A stretch of 47,481 bases of DNA from Candidatus Methanoperedens sp. Its GTDB lineage: Archaea; Halobacteriota; Methanosarcinia; Methanosarcinales; Methanoperedenaceae. Location of the stretch: the NCBI GenBank assembly GCA_012026835.1, contig VEPN01000022.1, forward strand, positions 1 through 47,481, given 5' to 3'. This document shows, in pieces, positions 1 through 7,924 of this stretch (its first letter is position 1; each line of letters opens with the position of its first letter). Made by a program: the position numbers and the translations under genes. A model generated the notes under the pieces. The model was not told the DNA's origin, did not search any database, and was given only the letters and a program-made list of their open reading frames with translations.

Positions 1-56
1 GGCAAAGTATTTATATATGTCGATAGAATTTTTGTGAAAATCAGGTCATAGCTAAC

Positions 57-72
57 AAAAAGATAGCTTTTT
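57..72 (-). terminator. Possible terminator downstream of PAN
   Basis: A perfect six-base-pair inverted repeat with a four-base loop (AAAAAG, ATAG, CTTTTT) lies about 100 bases past the PAN stop codon. On the minus strand it ends in a T run, as archaeal termination sites do. The flanking 175 bases are A+T-rich and show no gene. The stem is weak, so this is tentative. Confidence 0.25.
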
Positions 73-175
73 AAGTCAAATAGCTAATTGGATTTCTTCG
101 TAGGACTTTCCAAACAAACATACTAATCTTAGCTTGCGGTAAATAACCTAAATAAAGACTTATTTGCAAGACCTA

Positions 176-1414
176 TCAGGCAAACATACCTTCAGAATGG
201 AGACTGGGTTTTGTGCTTGAGATAGTTAGTTTCTTAATCGCTTTTAAGAAATCATCCATTATAATACTATAACGCTCTTCTCTTACTGCAAACATCCCTG
301 CTTCCATTGTTACTGCCCTGAGATCAGAGCCATTAGCGTTTTCCGTAAGCGCGGCAAGTTCATCAAAATCAACATCTTCTGCAAGCTTCATCTTTCTTGA
401 ATGTATTTTCAGGATCATTGCCCGCGCTTCCTTGCCTGGCATCGGGATTGAGATGAACCTGTCAAATCTTCCGGGTCGCAAGAGCGCAGGGTCGAGGATA
501 TCCGGCCTGTTGGTTGCCGCAATGATCCTGACATCACCGCGCGCATTGAAGCCGTCCATCTCTGAAAGAAGCTGCATCAGTGTTCGCTGGACTTCCCTGT
601 CACCTGAGGTTGCAGTATCGATACGTCTTGCCCCGATTGAGTCCAGCTCATCGATAAATATAATGCTTGGGGATTTATCTTTTGCCATTTTAAAGAGGTC
701 CCTGACAAGCCTTGCGCCCTCTCCGATATATTTCTGTACGAGTTCGGATCCCACAATCCTTATAAAAGATGCTTTTGTCTGGCTTGCCACGGCTTTTGCA
801 AGAAGCGTCTTTCCGGTTCCCGGAGGCCCATACAGTAATACTCCTTTTGGGGGTTCTATCCCGATACGTTCAAATACTTCAGGCCTGGTAAGAGGCAGCT
901 CAACGGTTTCGCGAACCTCCCGTATCTGCTCCTCAAGGCCGCCGATATCTGAGTATGACGTACTCGGGGAATCAATCACTTCCATGGCGTTCACGTAGGG
1001 ATCGCGTGAAGACGGTAAAACGCCTATTATGGCAAGACTCTGGTAATTCAAAGAAACCCGCGCTCCTGGCACGAGTTCCGAACTGTTTATGATCTGCGAT
1101 GAACCTACAACGAATTGCGGGCCCGTACTGCTGCGGATTATCACTTTGCCATTCTCCAGAACATCCACGACGCTGCCTACGACAAGAGGGGGTGCTTTCA
1201 GCCGTTCAAGCTCGCTTTTTATTTGTCTCAATTCTCTTTCGTATTTAAGTTTCTGGCCCTCTGTAAAGCGCTTCTCTAACTCTATCTTATTAGCCTGTTC
1301 CCTCAGAAGGTTATTCCTTTCTTCAAGCATCTTGATCCTGTCCATCAGATAACGGGAAAAATCGTCGCTTCCCATCCCGATAGGAACATCCCGGTTTTCC
1401 TGAGCTTCAGACAT
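176..1414 (-). CDS. pan: Proteasome-activating nucleotidase (PAN)
   Basis: This 412-residue AAA+ ATPase unfolds substrates and feeds them into the 20S proteasome in the cytoplasm. An N-terminal coiled coil (about residues 22-75) is followed by an OB-fold (about 76-135) and the AAA module, with Walker A GPPGTGKT at 196-203, Walker B around 251-256 (IIFIDE) and a second-region-of-homology sequence ending in RPGRFDR. Length and order match PAN and the eukaryotic Rpt subunits. The C-terminal tripeptide is MFA, where the proteasome-docking HbYX motif would have Tyr in the middle, so Phe replaces it here. It is divergent from aMBF1, with 57 bases between the two starts, and both transcripts may be leaderless. 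Confidence 0.95.
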   Translation of the reverse strand: MSEAQENRDVPIGMGSDDFSRYLMDRIKMLEERNNLLREQANKIELEKRFTEGQKLKYERELRQIKSELERLKAPPLVVGSVVDVLENGKVIIRSSTGPQFVVGSSQIINSSELVPGARVSLNYQSLAIIGVLPSSRDPYVNAMEVIDSPSTSYSDIGGLEEQIREVRETVELPLTRPEVFERIGIEPPKGVLLYGPPGTGKTLLAKAVASQTKASFIRIVGSELVQKYIGEGARLVRDLFKMAKDKSPSIIFIDELDSIGARRIDTATSGDREVQRTLMQLLSEMDGFNARGDVRIIAATNRPDILDPALLRPGRFDRFISIPMPGKEARAMILKIHSRKMKLAEDVDFDELAALTENANGSDLRAVTMEAGMFAVREERYSIIMDDFLKAIKKLTISSTKPSLHSEGMFA

Positions 1415-1471
1415 TTAGTATCGAATGATATTTAAGCGTGAACGGTATATAGAGTTTTCGTAGCGATAAAA
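1415..1471. promoter_or_regulatory. Divergent promoter of pan and aMBF1
   Basis: The 57 bases between the two starts contain GGTATATAG at about 1442-1450, some 25 bases before the aMBF1 ATG. On the minus strand CTTAAATATC lies about 20-25 bases before the PAN ATG. These are archaeal box A-like sequences at distances that leave almost no 5' leader, and no Shine-Dalgarno sequence precedes either ATG, which suggests leaderless mRNAs. Confidence 0.5.
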
Positions 1472-1957
1472 ATGCAATGCGAAATATGCGGTATTGATAT
1501 AAAGGGAAGTCCCATCCGGGTGACCGTGGAAGGAACTGTTCTTGATGTGTGTGGAAAGTGCGCACGCTACGGGAAGCCTTCGGACAAATGGACCCCTGTA
1601 TCCAGGAAGATGTCCCCGACTGAAAAAATGGTTATTTCCCGCAGACCGAGAAGGGATATTTTTGATAAGATGGAAGGTGAGATCAATCCTGATTACGCCC
1701 AGATAATCAGGAAAGCCAGGGAATCAAAGGGATTTACCATAGAAGAGCTTGCCTCAAAGATAATGGAAAAGTCCGCGTTGCTAAAAAAAATCGAGCGTGA
1801 AGAGCTTATACCCGAAGACGCAGTAAGGAAGAAACTTGAAACTGAACTGGAAATAAAACTCACAGAGAGAATATCCTCCCAGGATCAGCGCGGAGGCGGC
1901 TTTATAAGGGGAACCACACTTGGGGATGTGGCGATCATAAGAAAAAAAGCAAAATAA
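1472..1957 (+). CDS. aMBF1-type zinc-ribbon HTH protein
   Basis: This 161-residue protein matches archaeal multiprotein bridging factor 1. An N-terminal zinc ribbon is visible as CEIC at residues 3-6 and CGKC at 27-30. A basic linker follows, then a Cro/C1-type helix-turn-helix at roughly residues 75-135. The eukaryotic homologue bridges TBP and activators; the archaeal form is a general transcription or translation-associated factor whose exact role is not settled. It stands alone between PAN and the CBS block. The start is fixed by the zinc ribbon beginning at residue 3 and by the TATA-like sequence 25 bases upstream. Confidence 0.9.
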   Translation: MQCEICGIDIKGSPIRVTVEGTVLDVCGKCARYGKPSDKWTPVSRKMSPTEKMVISRRPRRDIFDKMEGEINPDYAQIIRKARESKGFTIEELASKIMEKSALLKKIEREELIPEDAVRKKLETELEIKLTERISSQDQRGGGFIRGTTLGDVAIIRKKAK

Positions 1958-2153
1958 GGTTCTGGTTAGGTAGACTTTATAAATATGTAATGCATAGTAT
2001 ATAAAAAAGGAGACTGAAGTATTAACCAGATACATTTCCACCAGCCTGTGATATTATTCTTAACCCAGGTACAGATATTCAAAAGTTCCCGCGCCTTGAG
2101 CATAACATATAAACACATCAAAACACATAAATACATACAAGGGAGGAAAATGC
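1958..2153 (+). promoter_or_regulatory. Leader and promoter region of the CBS block
   Basis: These 196 bases hold no gene. TATA-like stretches occur at about 1976-1985, 1998-2006 and 2106-2113. An eight-base inverted repeat (TCTGGTTA at 1961-1968, TAACCAGA at 2023-2030) brackets the first two. A strong Shine-Dalgarno sequence GGGAGG at 2141-2146 sets the ATG at 2154 as the start of the first CBS gene, in preference to the out-of-frame ATG at 2150. Confidence 0.45.
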
Positions 2154-2702
2154 ATGGAAGTCAGAATGCCGGTAAAAGAAATAATGACGAGAGAAGTGGC
2201 AACAGTTGATATTAAAAGCGATGTTCCACAACTTGCAAAAAAAATGATAGAGCGTAACGTCGGCAGCGTCATCATAACTGACAAAAATAAGCCAGTTGGC
2301 ATTGTTACAGAACGGGATATCGTCAGGAAAATAATCTCAAAGAACCTGAAGCCGAAGGACGTCCCGTTAAAAAATTTGATGACAACCCCGTTGATAACCA
2401 TACCTGCAGGAGAAGACGTCACCGATGCAATGCAAAAAATGGTGAAAATGCAGATCCGCAGGTTACCGGCAGTAGAAAATGCGAAACTTGTCGGTATTGT
2501 GACTGATATTGATCTTATCGCCGTCTCTGCCGAGATGGGAAGTATTTTTTCAGACCTTATCAAAATGCACAGGGAAAAAATCTTTGCCCTGGAGGCTCCG
2601 CAGAAAATCCACAGGGGAATATGTGAAGAATGCGGCGATAATGTTGATGATCTCTTACTCGTAAATGGAAAACTTCTTTGCGAGAGTTGCAGGGAAACAT
2701 AA
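2154..2702 (+). CDS. CBS-pair protein with C-terminal zinc ribbon
   Basis: The 182 residues hold two CBS motifs (about 8-62 and 70-127) forming one Bateman module, the fold that binds adenine nucleotides or S-adenosylmethionine and senses energy state. The C-terminus adds a compact zinc ribbon with CEEC at about 156-159 and CESC at about 176-179. CBS-plus-zinc-ribbon proteins are recurrent in archaea and their ligands are mostly unknown. This is the first gene of five consecutive CBS genes on the same strand and has the strongest Shine-Dalgarno sequence in the block. A direct nucleic-acid or protein-binding role for the ribbon is inference. Confidence 0.85.
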   Translation: MEVRMPVKEIMTREVATVDIKSDVPQLAKKMIERNVGSVIITDKNKPVGIVTERDIVRKIISKNLKPKDVPLKNLMTTPLITIPAGEDVTDAMQKMVKMQIRRLPAVENAKLVGIVTDIDLIAVSAEMGSIFSDLIKMHREKIFALEAPQKIHRGICEECGDNVDDLLLVNGKLLCESCRET

Positions 2703-2716
2703 GGCGGAAACTAACA

Positions 2717-2738
2717 TTTATATACACGGCAAAAGGAG
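2717..2738 (+). promoter_or_regulatory. TATA-like sequence and SD before second CBS gene
   Basis: TTTATATA at 2717-2724 lies in the 45-base gap between the first and second CBS genes, followed by AAAGGAG at 2732-2738, an SD sequence nine bases before the ATG at 2748. The TATA-like sequence could give an internal promoter, although a start site 25 bases downstream would fall after the SD, so its use is uncertain. Confidence 0.3.
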
Positions 2739-2747
2739 TATGTTGTT

Positions 2748-3530
2748 ATGAAAGTGGCCGAAATAATGACAAGCAATCCTGTTTTTCTTCATGATGTTGA
2801 TTTTATGACACATGCGCGCCAGGTGATGAGAGACCAGCATAAAAGGACCATGCCTGTCGTGGATAGTAAGAACAGGGTGATCGGTGTATTGACTGAAAAA
2901 GATATTTTAAATATTTATTCTACAAAATCCAATGTAACAGTAGAGGGGTTTGCTTCCGAATTCCCCCCGGTGTACCGCGACATGGAAATAATGCACGCCG
3001 CAAAATTGATGCTGGATGCAGGCATGGGTCGCGTCCCGATATTAAATTCAGGGCAGGATAAGATACTTGTTGGTATTTTGAGCATGGTGGATATTTTCAG
3101 GAACCTGAGCCCGGATAAGATCCCTTCAAAGAAAATCAGAGAAATCATGACGACAGATGTAAAAACGTGTTCTCCAAAAGACAGCATTGCCAAAGTCTGG
3201 CTGAACATGAAATCCACAGGTTTCTCAGGTTATCCCGTTGTAAGAGATGGTAAGATACTCGGGATGGTCACAAGGCGGAACATAATCAATGCCGGTTATG
3301 CAAGGATCGAGCGTGAAGATGAACAGGGAACTAAATCCACGATGTCCCCTCCGGTTGAAAAGGTCATGAGCGCCCCCGCATATACACTATCCCCTGAGGC
3401 CACTTTGATGGAAGCTATCCAGGCATTCCTGAAACTGGACGTGGGAAGACTTTCGGTGGTCGAGAATGGAAAGCTTGTCGGTATAATTGATAGGAATGAC
3501 ATAATTAAAGCTTGTATTAAAAATACCTGA
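2748..3530 (+). CDS. Protein of four tandem CBS motifs (second of five)
   Basis: This 260-residue protein consists almost wholly of four CBS motifs (about 1-58, 62-125, 130-187 and 203-258), that is two Bateman modules with no catalytic domain. Repeated elements such as VGVLTEKDIL-type and VGIIDRNDII-type strand-helix segments mark the end of each motif. Free-standing CBS proteins are thought to be nucleotide-responsive regulators of partner proteins. It sits 45 bases after the previous CBS gene and 12 bases before the next. No transmembrane segment or other domain is visible, and the partner cannot be read from the sequence. Confidence 0.85.
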   Translation: MKVAEIMTSNPVFLHDVDFMTHARQVMRDQHKRTMPVVDSKNRVIGVLTEKDILNIYSTKSNVTVEGFASEFPPVYRDMEIMHAAKLMLDAGMGRVPILNSGQDKILVGILSMVDIFRNLSPDKIPSKKIREIMTTDVKTCSPKDSIAKVWLNMKSTGFSGYPVVRDGKILGMVTRRNIINAGYARIEREDEQGTKSTMSPPVEKVMSAPAYTLSPEATLMEAIQAFLKLDVGRLSVVENGKLVGIIDRNDIIKACIKNT

Positions 3531-3542
3531 TATGGGTGCTTT

Positions 3543-4475
3543 ATGAAAAACCAAAAAGCTAAATCCGGGATAAAAGAAGTTCGGGATGCATATATAAGGA
3601 ATACAGGTCCTCTTGATTTTAAGACCAGGATTTCCGAAAGACATGGGGATGTTATGACTATCGCATCAAGCGATGTTGTGACTATTCCTCCTACAATGCC
3701 TATAATAGAAGCTGTCAGGACCATGTTAAATAACGGCTTCAGGAGACTGCCAATAGCAGATGCGGGTACAAAGCGCCTGATGGGGATAGTAACCTCGCAG
3801 GATATAGTGGATTTCCTGGGTGGCGGGTCAAGATACTTGATAGTAAAGAACAGGTTTAAAGGGAACTTTCTTGCAGCAGTGAACGGGAGCATCAGCGAGA
3901 TTATGGAAGAGAGCGTTGTATCCCTTTATGAGAAAGATTCACTTAAAGACGCTCTGGATACCATGCTGAAACAGAATGTGGGAGGAATCCCCATTATCGA
4001 CGAGAATACCAGGGTGAAAGCAGTGATAACAGAGAAAGACTTTGTTTTTCTCATAGCCAATGTTATCACTGGCAAAAAGGTGGTTGAGTACATGAGCAAG
4101 AATATAGTGACAGCTTCACCTGATATGACAGTGGGGATGGCCTCTAAATCCATGATAAATAACGGCTTCAGGAGGCTTCCTGTTATAAGGGACAATATCC
4201 TCATAGGTATAATTACAGCTTCGGATATCCTGCGTTTCCTTGGCAGCGGGGATATGTTCGAACGTCTTGTTACCGGAAATGCCAGGGAAGTTTTTGATGT
4301 GCCAATCCGCACACTGATAAAAAGGGATGTCATTTTCACAGGCTCGGATATGGATATAGGAGAAGCCGCAGGCATTATGCTTGAGAAAAATGTGGGTTCT
4401 CTCCCCATATTCGAGGATGGAGAAATCAAAGGGATTATAACAGAGCGCGACTTTGTTCGCGCAATTGCGGAATAG
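3543..4475 (+). CDS. Protein of four CBS motifs with N-terminal extension (third of five)
   Basis: This 310-residue protein has a short charged N-terminal stretch (about 1-35) and then four CBS motifs (about 36-95, 113-172, 176-236 and 246-308). The second to fourth motifs end in TEKDFV-, TASDIL- and TERDFV-type helices typical of the family. The phrase NNGFRRLP occurs in both the first and third motifs, pointing to internal duplication of a two-motif unit. It begins 12 bases after the previous gene with only a weak GGTG as SD, so coupled translation is likely. Ligand and partner are unknown. Confidence 0.85.
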   Translation: MKNQKAKSGIKEVRDAYIRNTGPLDFKTRISERHGDVMTIASSDVVTIPPTMPIIEAVRTMLNNGFRRLPIADAGTKRLMGIVTSQDIVDFLGGGSRYLIVKNRFKGNFLAAVNGSISEIMEESVVSLYEKDSLKDALDTMLKQNVGGIPIIDENTRVKAVITEKDFVFLIANVITGKKVVEYMSKNIVTASPDMTVGMASKSMINNGFRRLPVIRDNILIGIITASDILRFLGSGDMFERLVTGNAREVFDVPIRTLIKRDVIFTGSDMDIGEAAGIMLEKNVGSLPIFEDGEIKGIITERDFVRAIAE

Positions 4476-4486
4476 AAGGCATGTTT

Positions 4487-5335
4487 ATGAAAGTCAGAGA
4501 AATAATGAGTTCACCTGTATACGTTGTATCGCCTGAGGAGACTGTAGCAAGGGCAAGGAACCTGATGCTGCGCCATAAGATCGGAAAACTTGTAATCATA
4601 GAAAATAACAAGCCCATCGGCATAGTTACTAAAAAGGATATCAGCAGGAGACTTGACCAGGCAGAGCCGCAATGGCGTCGGCGCCCGATAGACCATATCC
4701 CTATCAGGAAGGTAATGACCGAGAGCCTGATCACAATATACCCGGATGCCACACCAAGGCAGCTTGCAGTATTGATGGTTGAGAACAATATAAGCGGACT
4801 GCCTGTTGTAAACAGCAGGAATGAAGTTACAGGAATCGTCACAAAGTGGGATCTTGTAAGGTATTTTTCAGAGCAGCCCCTGGATCTTAAAGTCAGGGAT
4901 ATGAATATCATTCCAGCGATTACTGTACACAGGCATCACACTATCAACCACATACTTTATGAGCTTGAAGCAAATTCAACTGACAGGGCGGTCGTGCTTG
5001 AGGATAATGATATGCCTGTAGGAATTATCACAAATTCAAATCTCACTTTTACTGAGATGAAAAGCAAGACCGGCGGCCTTCCGCAGAAAGAGGTAAAAAT
5101 GACGCGAAAGGAAAGCACCGGGGGGAGGAAGCAATACAGGTATGTAAAGGATATGCCTTTGGTCGCTGAGGATATAATGTCAAGCCCACTTATCACTGTT
5201 AAGTGTGATGATCTTGCAACATTCGCTGCCGAAATAATGGTAAGTGAAAGAATTAACGGGCTTGCGGTAGTTAATGATAGTGTAATGGGGATTCTGACAG
5301 GGGATAACATAGTAAAATCAATATTGGCACTTTAA
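4487..5335 (+). CDS. Protein of four CBS motifs with basic central linker (fourth of five)
   Basis: The ATG at 4487 is chosen over one six bases earlier because GAAGG at 4475-4479 is too close to the first. The protein has about 282 residues: three CBS motifs (about 1-55, 70-130 and 135-190), a lysine/arginine-rich linker (about 190-225, with QKEVKMTRK) and a final CBS motif (about 226-280). The basic linker is the one departure from the simple CBS chain and could contact nucleic acid, which is inference. It lies only 11 bases after the stop of the third CBS gene, so it is almost certainly in the same transcript. Confidence 0.82.
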   Translation: MKVREIMSSPVYVVSPEETVARARNLMLRHKIGKLVIIENNKPIGIVTKKDISRRLDQAEPQWRRRPIDHIPIRKVMTESLITIYPDATPRQLAVLMVENNISGLPVVNSRNEVTGIVTKWDLVRYFSEQPLDLKVRDMNIIPAITVHRHHTINHILYELEANSTDRAVVLEDNDMPVGIITNSNLTFTEMKSKTGGLPQKEVKMTRKESTGGRKQYRYVKDMPLVAEDIMSSPLITVKCDDLATFAAEIMVSERINGLAVVNDSVMGILTGDNIVKSILAL

Positions 5336-5344
5336 GGTGAGAAC

Positions 5345-6127
5345 ATGATTGTAAAAAACATAATGACAGACCCGATTCTTGTGCATAAGGCAGACAAGAT
5401 TTCGCACGCAATGGAACTGATGGCAAAACATGATACCCGCAGGCTCCTTGTTATTAATGGGGGCGATATCCTTGGTGTTATTACAATGAGGAGCATCGCC
5501 CGGAAACTTGGGACATGGAAAACATCAAATCTCCCTGCCTCATCGCTGCATGTTGCAACAGCAACAACGGATCTATTTTCAAAGGTTCTTCCTGATACAG
5601 ACATCGAAGATGCGATTACATTAATGGACAGGAAAGGCGGGATCCTTGTTGTTACAGACAACAGTAAGATTCTCGGATGGGTAACGCCTCATGAAATCCT
5701 GAGAAATGCACACGCAATAAAAGGTTATGCAGCGGAGATAATGAAAGAGCCGATATCTGTGAGTGTGAACGACAGGGTATCGCATGCAAGGCGCTTAATG
5801 CTGGATAACGATATTGGAAGGCTTCCTGTAGTTGAAAATGGAGATCTTGTCGGTATTATAACAGAGAGAGATGTTGCAAAAAGCCTGATGAATTTCAGGA
5901 CCCTTGTACCTGACAATCAGCAGGATGAAAGAATCCGCAACCTCATCGCCTCAGATATCATGACTCAGAATGTGAAGTCTGTCAGGACGAATACTCCCAT
6001 AGCCGAGGTAATATCATTAATCCTGACTGAAAATATAGGCGGCGTGCCGGTACTGAACCTCAGGGATGAGATGGTAGGAGTTATCAGCAGGAGGGCTATC
6101 ATCAGGCACCTGGCGGCGAAAGGATGA
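5345..6127 (+). CDS. Protein of four CBS motifs, coupled to RNA ligase (fifth of five)
   Basis: These 260 residues form four CBS motifs (about 1-56, 70-122, 128-183 and 200-258). The third contains the canonical sequence VGIITERDV. An AAGGTGAG Shine-Dalgarno sequence precedes the ATG. The stop codon overlaps the start of the RNA ligase gene in an ATGA arrangement, so translation of the two is probably coupled. This makes it the CBS protein most likely to work with the ligase, though the overlap shows only co-expression. Confidence 0.85.
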   Translation: MIVKNIMTDPILVHKADKISHAMELMAKHDTRRLLVINGGDILGVITMRSIARKLGTWKTSNLPASSLHVATATTDLFSKVLPDTDIEDAITLMDRKGGILVVTDNSKILGWVTPHEILRNAHAIKGYAAEIMKEPISVSVNDRVSHARRLMLDNDIGRLPVVENGDLVGIITERDVAKSLMNFRTLVPDNQQDERIRNLIASDIMTQNVKSVRTNTPIAEVISLILTENIGGVPVLNLRDEMVGVISRRAIIRHLAAKG

Positions 6128-7290
6128 GACACGGTGTCTCAGAACTCATAAATAAACTTGATATAGATAAAATTTCAGGGTTGCTTGAGATACCCGGATA
6201 CAGGATAGCAGGCGCAATACAAAGGAAGACATTACAGTATGTTCGAGGAATGCCTGAATTTTTCAGGTTCGATAAGCCTATGTCCACTGTCGAGGGCGGC
6301 ACTTCTATTTTTATTGAACCGTTCGACATCATAAGAGGCTTTCCCAAAATACCACGCACCCTCATACTGTATCCTGCGCTGAAACGGCATTTCACCTCAT
6401 GCGGGAGTGTTATTGTTGAAGAGAAGATGAACGGGTACAATGCCAGGGTCGCCCTTGTCGGTGGTTCGATCGTTGGGCTTACCCGCGGCGGTTTTGTATG
6501 CCCTTATACCACCGAGAAAGCAAACGAGTTGATAGGGCGTGATTTTTTTCTGGAACATCCTGATCTTGTTCTTTGCGGCGAAATGGCCGGCCCGGATAAT
6601 CCCTATGTGCCCAAATCTTTTTATGATATCGAATCCCTTGAGTTTTACTTATTTGATATAAGGGAGAAAATCTCAGGGAAACCTTTGCCTGTTATGGAAA
6701 GGAAGGCGCTCGCGGATAATTTCGGGATCAGGTCGGTGCGATTTTTCGGAGAATATAATGTTGATGAAGCGCATCACCGGGTAACAAGGATAATAAAGGA
6801 ATTCGGGGATTCGCTGCATGAAGGGGTGGTTATTAAAGACCCTCAAATGCGATTGCCCCCTGTAAAGTACACAAGTACGCAGAGCAACTGTGCAGACCTC
6901 AGGTACGCTTTTGAATTTTACAATGACCTTGGAAGGGACTTTTTCTTCCCAAGGGTATGCAGGGAAGCTTTCCAGTCAGTGGAATGGGGCGAGAATGAGG
7001 AGGACAGGAGGAAAAGATGCCAGAGGCTGGGGGAGAGCATCCTGCTGCCTATGATAAATACTATCAACCGTAAAAAGCAGGGCGAGCGAATCAGTGAAAC
7101 CGTACAGATAAGGGTCAGGAAACTGGAAACAGCAAGGAAATTTGAAGAGCATTTACATATCCTGGGAATGGATGCTGTCTTTGAGGAACCCGAAAAGATA
7201 GGTGACGAATACCTGGTACGGATTAAAAAAATATACATGAGTACAAACGACAAAACAGAATCAACCCTCAGGGGAGAACTGTGGAGTTAA
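6124..7290 (+). CDS. ATP-dependent RNA ligase, Rnl3 / Pab1020-like
   Basis: This 388-residue protein matches the archaeal Rnl3 RNA ligases (Pab1020, MTH1221), homodimeric enzymes that join 5'-phosphate and 3'-hydroxyl RNA ends and can circularise RNA. The nucleotidyltransferase motif I is KMNGYN with the AMP-accepting lysine at residue 101. Downstream come a glutamate-bearing region (LEFYLFDIRE, about residues 176-185) and motif IV (EGVVIKDP, about 234-241). The C-terminal third is helical, as in the Rnl3 dimerisation domain. It is ATGA-overlapped with the fifth CBS gene. CBS modules bind adenine nucleotides and the ligase consumes ATP, so a regulatory link is conceivable but inferred only from position. 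Confidence 0.85.
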   Translation: MRHGVSELINKLDIDKISGLLEIPGYRIAGAIQRKTLQYVRGMPEFFRFDKPMSTVEGGTSIFIEPFDIIRGFPKIPRTLILYPALKRHFTSCGSVIVEEKMNGYNARVALVGGSIVGLTRGGFVCPYTTEKANELIGRDFFLEHPDLVLCGEMAGPDNPYVPKSFYDIESLEFYLFDIREKISGKPLPVMERKALADNFGIRSVRFFGEYNVDEAHHRVTRIIKEFGDSLHEGVVIKDPQMRLPPVKYTSTQSNCADLRYAFEFYNDLGRDFFFPRVCREAFQSVEWGENEEDRRKRCQRLGESILLPMINTINRKKQGERISETVQIRVRKLETARKFEEHLHILGMDAVFEEPEKIGDEYLVRIKKIYMSTNDKTESTLRGELWS

Positions 7291-7361
7291 GAGTTTTTAA
7301 AATATTTTTTTTGTAGTGACCTTTATTACTTATACAATACAAATTTGAACAGGGTGAAAAA

Positions 7362-7571
7362 ATGCCGTTCGTTAAAATAATCGATACAGTTGGCTCTTCA
7401 TCTGAGAGCTGGGAGCAGGCCGCCAAAAACGCGATAGAAGATGCGTCCAGGCTTCCGATTTTCAAGCAGAAAGGAAAGATCACAAAAGCCACTATAAAGG
7501 AATTTGATGTCAGGATTGAGGATAACAAGATAGCTGCATATCTTTGCAGGGTAGAGATGTTCCTCGAATAA
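7362..7571 (+). CDS. Dodecin
   Basis: A 69-residue protein with the dodecin signature: a first strand VKIIDTVGSS, one helix with SWEQAAKNAIEDA, then two strands. Dodecins assemble as hollow dodecamers that store flavin or flavin-like cofactors in the cytoplasm. Length is typical. The SD sequence AGGGTG lies seven bases before the ATG, and a T-rich, TATA-bearing 70-base gap separates it from the RNA ligase, so it may have its own promoter. It is followed after eight bases by a winged-helix gene. Which flavin is bound cannot be told from sequence. Confidence 0.85.
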   Translation: MPFVKIIDTVGSSSESWEQAAKNAIEDASRLPIFKQKGKITKATIKEFDVRIEDNKIAAYLCRVEMFLE

Positions 7572-7579
7572 GGGGTAAT

Positions 7580-7882
7580 ATGCCTGAAATAAGCGATGAT
7601 GAGCTTGAGGCCATGCTTGAGCGCCGTCCTTCAGTGAGGGAGGCAAAAGTCGCTGACCACGAGCTCATGGTCAAGGCACTGGAACACCCGACACGGAGGA
7701 AGATGATAAAGGTAATCGGTGTATTTGGCAAGAAAAAAAGCGAACTGCAAAAGGAAGTCGGGGTTAATGAGTCCATATTCAATTTCCAGACAGATTTCCT
7801 GATAAAAGGGAATTATATTAAAATTGAAGAGGACACTTTCAGGCTGACTGACAGGGGGCTTGTGCTGTTGTCGAATATATGA
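7580..7882 (+). CDS. Small winged-helix (ArsR-like) protein
   Basis: The ATG at 7580 follows AAGGGGT closely and fits the protein better than the upstream TTG. The product has 100 residues: an acidic N-terminus, then a winged helix starting at ALEHPTRRKMIKVI (about residues 34-47), a pattern of ArsR-type HTH proteins, and a final wing with FRLTDRGLVLLS. It lacks obvious metal-binding cysteines. It begins eight bases after the dodecin stop, which suggests a dodecin/regulator pair. A DNA-binding role is likely from the fold; the target is unknown. Confidence 0.65.
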   Translation: MPEISDDELEAMLERRPSVREAKVADHELMVKALEHPTRRKMIKVIGVFGKKKSELQKEVGVNESIFNFQTDFLIKGNYIKIEEDTFRLTDRGLVLLSNI

Positions 7883-7924
7883 GTCGCCGAATAATCAAAC
7901 TTTATTCAGATAGTCCTAAATCCT

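Noticed and set aside
1-175. TAGCTA copies at 49-54 and 81-86 like those by the transposase
   Set aside because: They are in an A+T-rich downstream region with no palindrome extension, so chance is enough.
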